Below are positions 17,186 to 27,158 of a stretch of 64,000 nt of DNA, piece after piece (position 1 is the stretch's first letter; each line of letters begins with the position of its first letter). The DNA is from Nesterenkonia alkaliphila. Lineage in GTDB: Bacteria > Actinomycetota > Actinomycetes > Actinomycetales > Micrococcaceae. Location: the NCBI RefSeq assembly GCF_009758175.1, contig NZ_WRPM01000046.1, forward strand, positions 1 to 64,000, given 5' to 3'. The position numbers and the translations under genes are program-made. The notes under the pieces are model-generated. The model was not told the DNA's origin. It saw only the letters and a program-made list of their open reading frames with translations, and ran no database searches.

Positions 17186-17905
17186 TTACGCCTCGGCGGC
17201 GGCCGGCTGCATCTGGGGGCTCAGCACGGCGCGGAATCCGGCGATCCCGGCCCGGGCGGCCTGCTGGATGCTCTCCGTCTGGTCGGGGTCAGCCAGGAAG
17301 GCCCGCAGCGAGACCTCCGCCGAGGTATCGGCGTAGCGGTGCATATCATTCATGGTGCTGATCCCGGAGTGGAACCGGTACTGGCTACCTTCATTGAGGT
17401 TCAGGGCCGCCTGGACCATCTCTGCGGCATCCGCGGTCCGGAAACTGCCATCCTCAAGCCCGTCGTCCACGATGCTCCGGAGCTTCCCGGCGAGTTCCGC
17501 GTAGTCGCTGTGGAAATCACTGAAGACATCGGGCTGCTGGGTGGCTGACTCCTCCAGGTCGTAGAAGTTCAGCGGCGCCGAGCACATCTGGATCACGTCT
17601 TGGTAGAGCACGATGTAGAGCCGGACCGGAGCGGGTTCGCTGCGCCCGGCCAGGGCCCGGGCGGCCGTCAGCGATACCCGGTTCTGATCCATGATGGCCC
17701 GCAGGACCTCATCCTTGGACCGGAACCAGTAGTAGATGGAGGACTGCCGCAGACCCGAGGCCTGAGCGATCTCGGTCATCCGCGTGGCCTTGAAGCCTTT
17801 CTCAGCGAAGAGCTCCGCTGCGGCGGTGACGATGCCTTCCCGAGGGTCATCGGTGACGATACCGCTCTGACGAGGGCGTCCTCCCGGGGCGACTGATCTG
17901 GCCAT
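17186..17905 (-). CDS. TetR-family transcriptional regulator
   Basis: About 239 aa. The N-terminal helix-turn-helix reads IVTAAAELFAEKGFKATRMTEIAQASGLRQ and SIYYWFRSKDEVLRAI. The C-terminal ligand domain is helical and not specific. I chose the Met at 17905 because residues upstream are low-complexity and have no ribosome site; 17923 is an alternative. It lies 95 bp after the substrate-binding-protein gene on the same strand and probably controls the importer and catabolic genes, perhaps through the GTTTC/GAAAC repeats found in two nearby promoters. Confidence 0.88.
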   Translation of the reverse strand: MARSVAPGGRPRQSGIVTDDPREGIVTAAAELFAEKGFKATRMTEIAQASGLRQSSIYYWFRSKDEVLRAIMDQNRVSLTAARALAGRSEPAPVRLYIVLYQDVIQMCSAPLNFYDLEESATQQPDVFSDFHSDYAELAGKLRSIVDDGLEDGSFRTADAAEMVQAALNLNEGSQYRFHSGISTMNDMHRYADTSAEVSLRAFLADPDQTESIQQAARAGIAGFRAVLSPQMQPAAAEA

Positions 17906-18000
17906 GCAGTTGATGCTACCCATTGTGCGAGACCGGGGAGTCAAGCGGCAGGTGCGTGACATGGCTCCCCTCACCCGGAGCGCTCGTGGCGGGCGCATGC

Positions 18001-18996
18001 TCAGTCGTTGCCCGCGAACAGCGACTCGTAGTCCTCAGGCTCTCCGCTGAGGATCCCGTACTCCACGGACGCTTCGGCGTAGTCCTGAAGGGTCTCCACC
18101 TCGTTGTCATTGGGGAACATCGGCAGGTTCACGTCGTCAATGTACTCGGCATCGAAGCCCATCTCCTCCACGGCCACCTCACGGACCAGATCGGGGTTCT
18201 CCTCCGCGAAGGTGTTGATCTCCGTCATAGCGTCCTGGAATGCCTCGACCACCTCGGGGTTGGCCTCGGCATAGGACACAGAGGTGGACCAGTAGCCGCC
18301 GACCTGCTCGGGGAAGGACTGGGCGCCCGGGGCGATCAGCCACTCGTATCCCGCTGCCAGGCCGGGGGCCAGGAAGGGTTCCGAGACCCAGATGGCATCG
18401 ACATCGCCGCGCTCGAGCGCTTCTCCCATATCCGGGAAGGGCAGCTGGGTCCAGCTGAGCTCGGAGTGGTCCAGGTCGAGGTTGTCGAAGGCGCGGCGGA
18501 CATGGACCTCCCCGATGTTCTGCAGGGTGTTGACCGCGATATTCGCCCCCTCCAGGTCTGCAGGCTCATCGAATCCGCTGTCGGGTAGGACCAGCAGCCC
18601 GTGATCGTCCTCCTCGAATTCGCCGTGGGGCGCCCAGGCGGGGTGGACCAGTTGCAGGGGCAGGGCCTCGTCGATCGCCGCCAGCTGGCTCACCGTGTTG
18701 GAGTAGCCGAACTGGTACTCATCGGAGAGCACCGCGGGGATGACCGCGGCACCGCCATCGGCGAAGCTGATGTCAACGCCCAGGCCGTGCTCCTCGAAGA
18801 TGCCCTCAGATACGCCCAGGAACAGCGGCGCGGAGAGGATGCCGTTGAGGGTGCCGACGCTGATCTCCACCAGGTCGTCGCCCCCGTTCTCCTCCCCGGG
18901 GCTCTCCCCGTTGTCATCGTCGCAAGCGGCGAGAGCCAGGGCAGCGGCTGAGGCCACGGTGATGATTTTCATGCGGTGCGGTAGGCGAGTGATCAT
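18001..18996 (-). CDS. ABC transporter substrate-binding lipoprotein, NMT1/SsuA-like
   Basis: 331 aa with a lipoprotein signal: basic start, hydrophobic run and LALAACDDD, the Cys being the expected lipidation site. After an acidic linker the mature protein begins VEISVGTLNGILSAPLFLGVSEGIF, the pattern of NitT/TauT-type receptors (nitrate, sulfonate, thiamine precursor). AAGGAAAG precedes the start. It pairs with the ATPase just upstream and two permeases. The ligand cannot be read from sequence, but the enzymes upstream suggest an organic nitrogen compound. Confidence 0.88.
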   Translation of the reverse strand: MITRLPHRMKIITVASAAALALAACDDDNGESPGEENGGDDLVEISVGTLNGILSAPLFLGVSEGIFEEHGLGVDISFADGGAAVIPAVLSDEYQFGYSNTVSQLAAIDEALPLQLVHPAWAPHGEFEEDDHGLLVLPDSGFDEPADLEGANIAVNTLQNIGEVHVRRAFDNLDLDHSELSWTQLPFPDMGEALERGDVDAIWVSEPFLAPGLAAGYEWLIAPGAQSFPEQVGGYWSTSVSYAEANPEVVEAFQDAMTEINTFAEENPDLVREVAVEEMGFDAEYIDDVNLPMFPNDNEVETLQDYAEASVEYGILSGEPEDYESLFAGND

Positions 18997-19034
18997 GTTC
19001 TTCTTTCCTTTTCCTCAGGGGTGGGGGTAAGGGC

Positions 19035-19820
<786 letters not shown>

Positions 19821-19839
19821 TTTATCTCTCTTGATTGAT

Positions 19840-19997
19840 GAAACAGTACGCAGTATGGGACATACTTTTCGACCGGCTAGGACGGCTATTCAAAGCAAAC
19901 CTTCAAGCTCCTTTAAAGACTGTATTGAAACAGTAGGCTCCTAAAGTTTCACTGCATTATCTGATGTGTTACAGGAACGTTTCATTGCTGAGTTTCA
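19840..19997. promoter_or_regulatory. Promoter region with repeated GAAACAGTA / GTTTCA motifs
   Basis: GAAACAGTA occurs at 19840-19848 and 19927-19935. GTTTCA occurs at 19946-19951, 19979-19984 and 19992-19997. The motifs at 19926-19931 and 19946-19951 form the inverted pair TGAAAC-N14-GTTTCA. A related GTTTC-N11-GAAAC pair precedes the ligase gene at 27177-27197. These are candidate operators for the local TetR protein. Confidence 0.45.
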
Positions 19998-20003
19998 GTG
20001 GCG

Positions 20004-20825
20004 TCATGATTCACGGTCACGCCGCGGGTCCGCCCAGCGCAACAATCGCCGTTCGATGAGTGAGTAGGCGAAGGTCAGCAGGAAGCCGAGAATCCCCAGG
20101 ATCAAGATTCCGGACCACATCGTGAGGATCTGGAAGGTGGCCTGGGCCTGGGTGATCACGAATCCGAGCCCCTGCTGGACTCCCACCATTTCGCTGGTCA
20201 CCATCAGGATCAGGCTCAGCGGAATGGCGATCCGGATTCCCACCAGAATGCGCGGCAGCACCGCGGGCAGCATGACGTACCGCTGGAACTGTATCCCCTC
20301 CACCTGGAAGGCCCGGGCGGAGTCCCGCATGGTCGTGTCGATGCCCCGGGCCCCGTCCGCGGTGCTGAGCAGGATAGGCCAGATGCAGCCCAGTGCAATG
20401 AGGAAGATCTTCATCTCATCACTGACCCCGAAGAGCATCAGTGCGAAGGGGATCAGTGCGGTGGCGGGGATGGCCCGGGCGAACTCCAGGCTGGGTGTGA
20501 CCGTCTGCTCCACGACGGCCAGCTGGCCGATGACCAGTCCGATGGCCACCCCCAGGACGATGGCGAAGAAGAGGCCTCCGCTGAGGGTGCGCAGACTGGC
20601 CAGGATGTTGTCCACGCCCTCCGGCGTGGTCCAGTACTCCCAGGCTCGTTCCACGATGGCTTCCAGGGGCGGGAAGTAGGGGTTGTCGGACCCGCGGGAG
20701 AGGAGGAACCAGGCTAGAAGGGCGGTCACCGCGCCCAGCAGACCCAGGACCAGCCGGCCCCTTCCGGTGTGCGCTGCGGCGTTGAGGCTCGATACGGTGG
20801 TGCGGGTAATACTGGCGGAGCTCAC
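20004..20825 (-). CDS. ABC transporter permease, NitT/TauT type (second)
   Basis: 273 aa with about six membrane helices and the coupling-helix region FARAIPATALIPFALMLFGVSDEMKIFLIALGCIWPILL, the EAA-loop pattern of SsuC/TauC permeases. I start it at the GTG at 20825, which overlaps the stop of the preceding permease (GTGA) and has GGGAGG upstream; the open frame to 20873 lies inside that gene. It forms a heterodimeric channel with the permease upstream. Confidence 0.9.
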   Translation of the reverse strand: MSSASITRTTVSSLNAAAHTGRGRLVLGLLGAVTALLAWFLLSRGSDNPYFPPLEAIVERAWEYWTTPEGVDNILASLRTLSGGLFFAIVLGVAIGLVIGQLAVVEQTVTPSLEFARAIPATALIPFALMLFGVSDEMKIFLIALGCIWPILLSTADGARGIDTTMRDSARAFQVEGIQFQRYVMLPAVLPRILVGIRIAIPLSLILMVTSEMVGVQQGLGFVITQAQATFQILTMWSGILILGILGFLLTFAYSLIERRLLRWADPRRDRES

Positions 20826-21640
20826 TGCTTCCCTCCCTTTCCGTGGGTGCTGGCCACCCGGGATTCCGCCCACCGGACCAGGCCATTGAGCACGATCCCA
20901 GCGATCCCGCTGAGCGCGATATAGGCGTACATCCGCGCGGGGTTGCCCGCGCTGCGAGACATGGTGATCTCATAGCCCAGCCCCGGCATCTGGATGATGA
21001 TCTCCGCGGTGACGATGAGGATGAGCGTGGTGGAGGTAGCCAGCCGGATGGAGGTGACCAGATAGGGCATCATGCTGGCTAGTTGGATGTACCGGATGCG
21101 CTGCCACAGGGTGAAGTTGTAGGAGCGGGCAGTCTCCAGCGCCACCGGGTGTGCTGATCGCACGCCCACGATGGCGGGGATGAGCACCTGCCAGAAGGCG
21201 GCGAAGACCGCCAGGAAGAGCGCGGAATCCGAGCCAGTGCCGATGGTCAACACCACCAGCGGGATCAGCGCCACCGAGGGCACCGGGCGTAGGAATTCGA
21301 TGACCGGGCGTAGGAAGGCCTCCAGCGGGACCACCAGGCCCAGCAGCACCCCTATCACCGTGCCCAGCACCACGGAGATCACCAGCGCCTGCAGCCAGGT
21401 GCTCAGCGTCCCGAAGAGCGCATCGGGCAGGGCGGAGCCGCCCAGTTCCCCGATGAATGCAGTGAAGATCTCACTGGCCGGGGGGAAGTAGTTCGAGGGC
21501 AGTACCTCGGTACGTGTGAGCAGTTCCTGCAGGCTGATGAGGAAAGCGATGAACGCTGTGGGCAGCACGAAGCGTCGTCCGGGTAGGGAGGCTGTGCCGC
21601 TGCGGCACTTCGGCGGGGCGGGGGCGACGACGGCTGTCAT
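20822..21640 (-). CDS. ABC transporter permease, NitT/TauT type (first)
   Basis: 272 aa, about six helices, EAA-type loop FLRPVPSVALIPLVVLTIGTG. It starts ATGA over the stop of the FAD monooxygenase, so importer and enzyme are co-translated, a strong sign that the monooxygenase acts on the imported compound or its product. Confidence 0.9.
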   Translation of the reverse strand: MTAVVAPAPPKCRSGTASLPGRRFVLPTAFIAFLISLQELLTRTEVLPSNYFPPASEIFTAFIGELGGSALPDALFGTLSTWLQALVISVVLGTVIGVLLGLVVPLEAFLRPVIEFLRPVPSVALIPLVVLTIGTGSDSALFLAVFAAFWQVLIPAIVGVRSAHPVALETARSYNFTLWQRIRYIQLASMMPYLVTSIRLATSTTLILIVTAEIIIQMPGLGYEITMSRSAGNPARMYAYIALSGIAGIVLNGLVRWAESRVASTHGKGGKQ

Positions 21641-22731
21641 ACTTCGAACTCCATGTACCGGTCGATCTGCAGGTTGCTTCCGGCGGTACGGTACTCCGCC
21701 CGGGTCTTCTCCCAGCTGAAGTGCAGCCGGGAGTACTCCACCATGGTGTTGGCCTCATGCATCCGCTCTGCTTCGAAGGCCTGCAGCGCCCGGGGGACCT
21801 CCATGTGCTCGTCCAGTTTCCCGGCGAGCACCTGGCCGTCGATGAGCGCCTGGTTCGCGCCCTGGGCCATGCCGGGGTACATGGGGTGTGCGGAGTCTCC
21901 GAGCAGGGTTACGCGCCCATCGGCCCAGCGCGGCAGGTGGTTCTTGTAATGGGTCAGTTCCCGGCCGATGATGCTCTCGGGTTCGCTGACCTCGATGATC
22001 TTCGGTACCGGGGTTCCGGTCCAGGTGTTGTAGACGCCGCGGAACTCCTCGAAGGTCGAGAGACTCCCGAGGCTTCCGTACCAGTAGGCGTGGGTGGCGT
22101 CGATGGGGATCCAGCCGAAGTGCCCTTCAGCCCCGTAGACATCGGCCTGGACATCGGCGGGGACCCCGGCTTCTGCTGTGGCGAATACTCCGCGCCAGCG
22201 TGTGATGCCCTCATCGGTGAATTCCGGGGGCCCGCCCAGCATGTGGTTGCGAATCTTGGACCCCACGCCGTCGGCGCCCAACAGCAGATCACCGGTGGCG
22301 GAAGTGCCGTCGTCGAAGTGCACGGTCACCGAGTCGGTGTCCTGCTCATAGGACACCGCGGTGGTGTTGAACTGGATGGTGTCATATCCGAGCGCCTCGG
22401 CGAGCATGGCGTTGAGACGACGGCGGCGGGCTCCGGTGATGGGGGCACCCAGCAGTTGGTCCCATCCGCTGACGTCGACATCCGAGGTCAGGGTGCCATC
22501 GCTGTCCAGGGCCCACCAGCGCTTCATCGCCGCGGCGAAGGAGAGGAACTCCTCCCCCAGGCCCAGTCCCTTGAGGACCCTGACCCCGTTGGGCCAGATA
22601 TTGAGCCCCACGCCGGCAGTACGCAGTTCGGAGTCCTTCTCGAAGAGCCGGACCTCCCAGCCGTGCTTCCTCAGGTGCAGGGCGGAGGAGAGCCCGGCCA
22701 CGCCGCCTCCGCAGATCAGTGCTGTACGCAT
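21637..22731 (-). CDS. FAD-dependent monooxygenase, salicylate hydroxylase/HpxO-like
   Basis: 364 aa, class A flavoprotein monooxygenase. FAD-binding GXGXXG-type start ALICGGGVAGLSSALHLRK, the DG motif GADGVGSKIR, and the GD motif LLGDSAHPMYPGMAQGANQALIDG. The segment GVGLNIWPNGVRVLKGLGLG is typical of the urate (HpxO), 6-hydroxynicotinate and salicylate hydroxylase branch, which hydroxylates aromatic or heterocyclic rings with NAD(P)H and O2. Overlaps with the gene on each side show an operon. The substrate is unknown. Confidence 0.88.
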   Translation of the reverse strand: MRTALICGGGVAGLSSALHLRKHGWEVRLFEKDSELRTAGVGLNIWPNGVRVLKGLGLGEEFLSFAAAMKRWWALDSDGTLTSDVDVSGWDQLLGAPITGARRRRLNAMLAEALGYDTIQFNTTAVSYEQDTDSVTVHFDDGTSATGDLLLGADGVGSKIRNHMLGGPPEFTDEGITRWRGVFATAEAGVPADVQADVYGAEGHFGWIPIDATHAYWYGSLGSLSTFEEFRGVYNTWTGTPVPKIIEVSEPESIIGRELTHYKNHLPRWADGRVTLLGDSAHPMYPGMAQGANQALIDGQVLAGKLDEHMEVPRALQAFEAERMHEANTMVEYSRLHFSWEKTRAEYRTAGSNLQIDRYMEFEV

Positions 22732-23630
22732 CAGGCCGTCCCCCCTGCTTCCGGGAGGACGACTCCGGAAAGTCGTTCAATGGCCTTGATGAGAGCCCCG
22801 TGGTCTTCTCCGCCGTCGCCGGCTGCCCGGAGGGCCTGGACCAGCTGTGTGGTGAGGCCCGTCAGCGGGACCGCCAGGCCGGCCTGCTCTGCTGCGGCCA
22901 GGGCGATCCTGAGGTCCTTATAATGCAGATCCAACCGGAATCCGGGGGTGAAGTTGCGCTCGAGCATGGCAGGGCCCTTGACCTCCAGCACCCGGCTGGC
23001 GGCCAGGCCGCCGTTGAGGACTTCCAGTGCGGAGGGGATATCCACCTCGGTGCGCTGCAGCAGGGAGATCGCCTCCCCCACCAGCGCGATGTTCCCCGCC
23101 ACGAGCATCTGGTTGGCGGCCTTGACCAGCTGCCCGGAACCGGCTGGTCCCACATGCGCCATGGCGGAGGCGAAGACGCTGAGCACCTGCTGGGCCCGGG
23201 TGACCGCCTCGGACTCCCCGCCCATCATGATGGCCAGCTTCCCGGCGACTGCGCCCACCTCCCCGCCGCTGACGGGGGCGTCCACGAACTGCATGCCTGC
23301 CTCAGCCAGCTGAGCCCCGATCCGGGCGGCCGACTCCGGGGAGATGGTGCTGCAGTCAATGACCAGGGCGCCAGGGGGCAGGGAGGAGACTAGTCCTTCC
23401 TCGGCGAAGAGCACTGCCTCCACGTCGGGGGAGTCCGGCAGCATCGTGATCACCACCTCGGAGGCCTTGCCGACCTCGGCGATGCTGGCCGCACCGGTAG
23501 CGCCCCGGGTGAGGAGGTCCTGGGCCTTGGCGGGGGTGCGGTTGTAGACGCTCACCTCGAGTCCGGCGTCGATTAGGTGCCCGGCCATGGGCTTTCCCAT
23601 GACGCCGAGTCCGATGAATCCGACCTTCAT
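22731..23630 (-). CDS. NAD(P)-dependent beta-hydroxyacid dehydrogenase (HIBADH family)
   Basis: 299 aa. Rossmann start MKVGFIGLGVMGKPMAGHL, substrate motif DAPVSGGEVGA, and the catalytic Lys in GSGQLVKAANQML. Family members reduce or oxidise 3-hydroxyisobutyrate, tartronate semialdehyde or similar small hydroxyacids. The ATG at 23630 follows AAGGAG; a longer open frame upstream is a shadow of the next gene. Its stop overlaps the monooxygenase start (TGATG). It probably handles a short-chain aldehyde or keto product of the pathway. Confidence 0.9.
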   Translation of the reverse strand: MKVGFIGLGVMGKPMAGHLIDAGLEVSVYNRTPAKAQDLLTRGATGAASIAEVGKASEVVITMLPDSPDVEAVLFAEEGLVSSLPPGALVIDCSTISPESAARIGAQLAEAGMQFVDAPVSGGEVGAVAGKLAIMMGGESEAVTRAQQVLSVFASAMAHVGPAGSGQLVKAANQMLVAGNIALVGEAISLLQRTEVDIPSALEVLNGGLAASRVLEVKGPAMLERNFTPGFRLDLHYKDLRIALAAAEQAGLAVPLTGLTTQLVQALRAAGDGGEDHGALIKAIERLSGVVLPEAGGTA

Positions 23631-23677
23631 ATCTGTTTCTCCTTGGTCCGTAGTCTGGGATCCTGGTGCACGGGCAC

Positions 23678-24712
23678 TCAGTAGCCGCGGGTGAGATCGA
23701 CGACGTTGCGGAACTCCCGGCCGGCCACCAGGCGGGAGAGGTTGTCCACAAACACATCGACCTGCCGGTCTCCCAGCAGCTGGGAGGCGTGGGAGTCGTG
23801 CGGGAAGACCAGGGCGCCGGGCGCCTCCCAGAGCGGGTCGTCCGCGGGCAGGGGTTCGGTGACGTGGCAGTCGATGAGCGCCCCGTTGAGGTGTCCGCTG
23901 TGCAGGGCGTCCACCAGAGCGGCGGAGTCGTGGACGGCGCCGCGGGAGACATTGGCCACCCATCCGCCGGGCTTCATGGCGGCCAGCGCCTCGGCGTCGA
24001 TCAGTCCATTGGTCTCAGAGGTCAGCGGCGCGGCGATGACCAGGTAGTCTGAGATCGTCAGCGCGGCGTGCAGTTCCGCGGTGGTGCGGATCTCGTCGAA
24101 GCCCTCCACCTTGTTGCCGCGGCGATTGATGCCGATGGTGCGGATGCCCATCGCCCGGGCCATTCGCGCGGTGACAGTGCCGATATTGCCGGTGCCGAGC
24201 ACGGACATCACCGAGCCGTCGAGCTCGCGGGCGGGCAGTTCCTGCCATTCCTTGGCGTCGTGGTGCGCCCAGCGCTGGCGCAGCATCTTGGCCTCGGCGA
24301 GGATGCCGGTGATGACGGTCTCGGCGATGGCGTTGGCCGCCACTCCTCCGGCGTTGGCCAGCACCACTCCCTCGGGCATGATGCCCACCAGGTGCTCAGC
24401 ACCGGCGCTCATGGACTGCAGCAGCTTGAGGTCGGGGTTGAGGAGACGCTCCAGCCCGGGCATCTTGAGGATGCCCTGCTCACCTTCGATGCCCTTCTTC
24501 GAGCCGCTGGTTTCCACCATGATGGCGTGCGGGGGCCGTTGCGGGCCTTCCCCGGCGTGCAGCGCGGAGACGGGGAGGTGCTCCAGCCAGACGTCCTCGG
24601 CCACCGCGGTGATGCGCTGTTTCTGCTGCTCGGTGAGCCAGATGCCCTCATCGGGGTCGGCAGCGCCCTGCACGGCCTTGGGAAGCCCGGCGACGACGAT
24701 ATTCAGTGACAC
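23678..24712 (-). CDS. D-isomer-specific 2-hydroxyacid dehydrogenase
   Basis: 344 aa. NAD-binding motif SVLGTGNIGTVTARMARAMG, the Arg in NVSRGAVHD, the Glu in VTEPLPADDPLWEA and the catalytic His in FPHDSHAS. The family interconverts 2-keto and D-2-hydroxy acids. It starts with GTG after GAAGGAGA. It stands between the MetX-like hydrolase and the HIBADH-type gene, both within about 50 bp, consistent with one operon. Confidence 0.9.
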   Translation of the reverse strand: MSLNIVVAGLPKAVQGAADPDEGIWLTEQQKQRITAVAEDVWLEHLPVSALHAGEGPQRPPHAIMVETSGSKKGIEGEQGILKMPGLERLLNPDLKLLQSMSAGAEHLVGIMPEGVVLANAGGVAANAIAETVITGILAEAKMLRQRWAHHDAKEWQELPARELDGSVMSVLGTGNIGTVTARMARAMGIRTIGINRRGNKVEGFDEIRTTAELHAALTISDYLVIAAPLTSETNGLIDAEALAAMKPGGWVANVSRGAVHDSAALVDALHSGHLNGALIDCHVTEPLPADDPLWEAPGALVFPHDSHASQLLGDRQVDVFVDNLSRLVAGREFRNVVDLTRGY

Positions 24713-24738
24713 GATGTGGTCTCCTTCGGGTGTAGCGA

Positions 24739-25761
24739 TCAGGTGGGGTTGGTGGTGGCCAGCAAGCTCTGCAGGCAGGATTCGACCTGGCTCTGCTCCT
24801 GAGGGCGGATGCCGGGGCGGCCTGCGACATGGCCCAGGGGGGACCGCAGTTCGCGCAGTTCGCCTGCCACGAGATAGCGGGCTTCGGCCCGGCTCTCCCG
24901 CAGCGTGAAGTAGGTATCGGTGGTCGAGGGCATCAGCACGGTGCGGGCGGTGATGCTACTCAGGGCTGGCCGCAAGCCCCCGCGCTGGGCGCCGAGATCG
25001 GCAGTGCGCCACATCCGCAGGCTGGTCATAAGGTCATGGGCGTTGTGCTCAAGGTGATCCCGCCCCCAGGAGGCGACGACTTCGGCGGGATCCCGGTAAC
25101 CCAGTTCGCGGTAGATACCGGTGGCATAGAACTCCTCGGAGTACGCCCATCCGGCGTAGACGCGGCCGAAGGCGTCCAGCCCGACTTCCGGGGGCTCGCC
25201 GTGCGGCCCGTTGGCGAACCGGGGGTCGGCGTGCAGGGCCGCGGCGAGCCCGTCGAGGAAGACCTGGTTGGTCTCCGCGCAGCGCGCTGCGCTGCAGCAG
25301 GCGAATACCGCCTCCACCTCCCGGGGGTACCGGATGGCGAATTCCAGGGACTGCATCCCTCCCAGCGACCACCCGGCGGCCAGTCTCAGGCGCTGAACCC
25401 CCAGGTGCTCCAGTAGCTGCCTGACCGCGCGCACCGTGTCCGCGATCTGCACCGGCGGGAACTCGGCGGCGGTATTCGACGGGGAACTCGAGACTCCTCC
25501 GCCGAAGTGGTTCACCGCCAGGATGCAGTGCCGGGAGGGGTCGAGGGCCTGACCGGGCCCGAACCAGGGGGCATAGCTCCGGTCGGTGCCAGTGTAGTAG
25601 CTGAAGAGCACCACGCAGTTATCACCCGCCGGATTCAGTTGCCCGTAGCGCCGGTAGCTCAGCTGCGCCCCGGGCAGCGGCCGACCGCTGACCAGGCGGA
25701 AGTCCCCCGGCTGGAAGCTCTCCAGTGCGGGAAGGGCGGTGCTGGCCTGGTCGAGGCTCAT
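24739..25761 (-). CDS. Alpha/beta hydrolase, homoserine acetyltransferase (MetX)-like
   Basis: 340 aa. Nucleophile elbow AAGWSLGGMQSLEFA (Ser), Asp in LMPSTTDTYF, His in LGHVAGRPG, together the MetX-type triad. The N-terminal YRRYGQLNPAGDN matches the family. Genuine MetX is expected near methionine genes; here the neighbours are an importer, redox enzymes and a GS-like ligase, so hydrolysis of an amide or ester intermediate is more likely (inference). Confidence 0.83.
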   Translation of the reverse strand: MSLDQASTALPALESFQPGDFRLVSGRPLPGAQLSYRRYGQLNPAGDNCVVLFSYYTGTDRSYAPWFGPGQALDPSRHCILAVNHFGGGVSSSPSNTAAEFPPVQIADTVRAVRQLLEHLGVQRLRLAAGWSLGGMQSLEFAIRYPREVEAVFACCSAARCAETNQVFLDGLAAALHADPRFANGPHGEPPEVGLDAFGRVYAGWAYSEEFYATGIYRELGYRDPAEVVASWGRDHLEHNAHDLMTSLRMWRTADLGAQRGGLRPALSSITARTVLMPSTTDTYFTLRESRAEARYLVAGELRELRSPLGHVAGRPGIRPQEQSQVESCLQSLLATTNPT

Positions 25762-25805
25762 GGGATCCTTCCGTGGCGCTTATCAGGGGTCTGGCGGGAG
25801 GGGCC

Positions 25806-27158
25806 TCAGTAGAATGTGAGGTAGCGGTCGCGTTCCCAGTCGGTGACAGCGGTCTGGTAGGACTCCCATTCACCGCGCTTGTAGTCAATGAAGGATTTCC
25901 AAAAGGCCTCGCCGCAGATCTCCCGAGTGAAGGGATCCGCCTCGAAGGCGTCGATGGCGTCCCCCAGCGTGCGTGGCAGCAGGCTCAGGCCGCGCCTGCC
26001 GTAGTCGGCGGGGTCCACTTCGTAGAGGTTGTCGGTGTGGAAGTGCTCCAGTTCGGTTTTCTCCCGAATACCCTCCAGGCCCGCGGCCAGCAGCAGCGCG
26101 GCGGCCAGGTGGGGGTTGGCGGCCGAGTCTACGGCGCGGCATTCCACCCTGCCCCCGCCCAGCGGAATGCGTAGCATATTGGTGCGGTTGTTGTTGCCGC
26201 AGCTGGCGAAGATGGGTGCCCAGGTGGAGCCCGACATGCTTCCCTGGCGCACCAGGCGCTTGTAGCTGTTCACCGTGGGAGCGATGACCGCGCAGATCGC
26301 GGGGGCATGGCGCAGGATCCCCGCAGCGAAGTGGTAGCCCAGGTCGCTCAGACCGGCGTTCCGCGGGTCATGATCGGTCTCGAAGATGTTCTGACCGGAT
26401 TCGGCATCTGCCAGGGACATGTTGAAGTGCGCCCCGGAGCCCGTGCGGTCGGCGAACGGCTTGGGCATGAAGGTCGCGTATGCGCCGTGCTTGCGGGCTA
26501 CCTCGCTAGCCATGGCGCGGAAGATGACCACGCGGTCGGCCATGGTCATCCCGTCGGCGTAGGCGAAGTCGATTTCAAACTGACCCTGGGCGTCCTCGTG
26601 GTCGAATGAGTAGACGTCCCAGCCCAGGGTGTTCATGTGGTCGACGAGTTCCTGGAGCCACCCGAAGTTGTCCATGAGGGTGGGAATGGCGTAGCAGGGC
26701 TTGTCGAGGGTATCCCGGTCGCTGAGGTTGTCAGTTCCGGTTTCTCCCTCTTTGAGGACAAAGAACTCGGTTTCGACGCCGAGATTGAAGGTGTATCCCA
26801 GCTCAGCGGCCGCCGTGGTTTGACGAGCGAGAATATTGCGCGTGGAGGCTTCGAACTCCTCTCCCGCCACATAGAGGTTCGAGAGGAAGAGCGCCACTTC
26901 CTCCCGCCAGGGAAGCACCACTCCACGGTCCAGATCGGGTCGGGCGGAGAGTTCTTCATCGGAGACGTCCTGGGGCAGTCCGTCCAGCGCAGCACCGGTG
27001 AAGAGCTCAGAACCATTCGCCATCTGCACGAAGTGGTCGATAGGAACCATCTTGCCCTTGAGGTTCCCATGCAGATCGGTGTATCCGGCAATCGCGAAGC
27101 GGACTCCGTCTTCTTTTAGCTGCTTGCCGAGTGTCGCAGCCTGTGCATCCTGGAACAC
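25806..27158 (-). CDS. Glutamine synthetase-like gamma-glutamyl ligase (GlnT/PuuA type)
   Basis: 450 aa. GS fold with metal ligands in LGVETEFFVL and DHEDAQGQFEIDF, GAHFNMSL, PTVNSYKRL, and the ATP/glutamate region LRIPLGGGRVECRAVDSAANPHLAAALLL. The sequence is of the GlnT/PuuA/gamma-glutamylanilide-synthetase sort and not a canonical GlnA. Such enzymes join glutamate to amines (methylamine, putrescine, isopropylamine, aniline) using ATP. It starts with GTG after GGGAGG and is the first gene of the long minus-strand series. A PuuD-like hydrolase and a gamma-glutamyltransferase are nearby. The amine substrate is unknown. Confidence 0.88.
   Translation of the reverse strand: MFQDAQAATLGKQLKEDGVRFAIAGYTDLHGNLKGKMVPIDHFVQMANGSELFTGAALDGLPQDVSDEELSARPDLDRGVVLPWREEVALFLSNLYVAGEEFEASTRNILARQTTAAAELGYTFNLGVETEFFVLKEGETGTDNLSDRDTLDKPCYAIPTLMDNFGWLQELVDHMNTLGWDVYSFDHEDAQGQFEIDFAYADGMTMADRVVIFRAMASEVARKHGAYATFMPKPFADRTGSGAHFNMSLADAESGQNIFETDHDPRNAGLSDLGYHFAAGILRHAPAICAVIAPTVNSYKRLVRQGSMSGSTWAPIFASCGNNNRTNMLRIPLGGGRVECRAVDSAANPHLAAALLLAAGLEGIREKTELEHFHTDNLYEVDPADYGRRGLSLLPRTLGDAIDAFEADPFTREICGEAFWKSFIDYKRGEWESYQTAVTDWERDRYLTFY

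Noticed and set aside
22731-23963. N-terminally extended frame for the HIBADH-type dehydrogenase
   Set aside because: The extra 111 residues are Arg/Pro-rich antisense-like sequence overlapping the upstream gene; the ATG at 23630 has AAGGAG and starts a standard Rossmann fold.
24739-25761. Calling the alpha/beta hydrolase MetX (homoserine O-acetyltransferase)
   Set aside because: The triad fits, but genomic context is catabolic and no methionine genes are adjacent, so only family similarity is stated.
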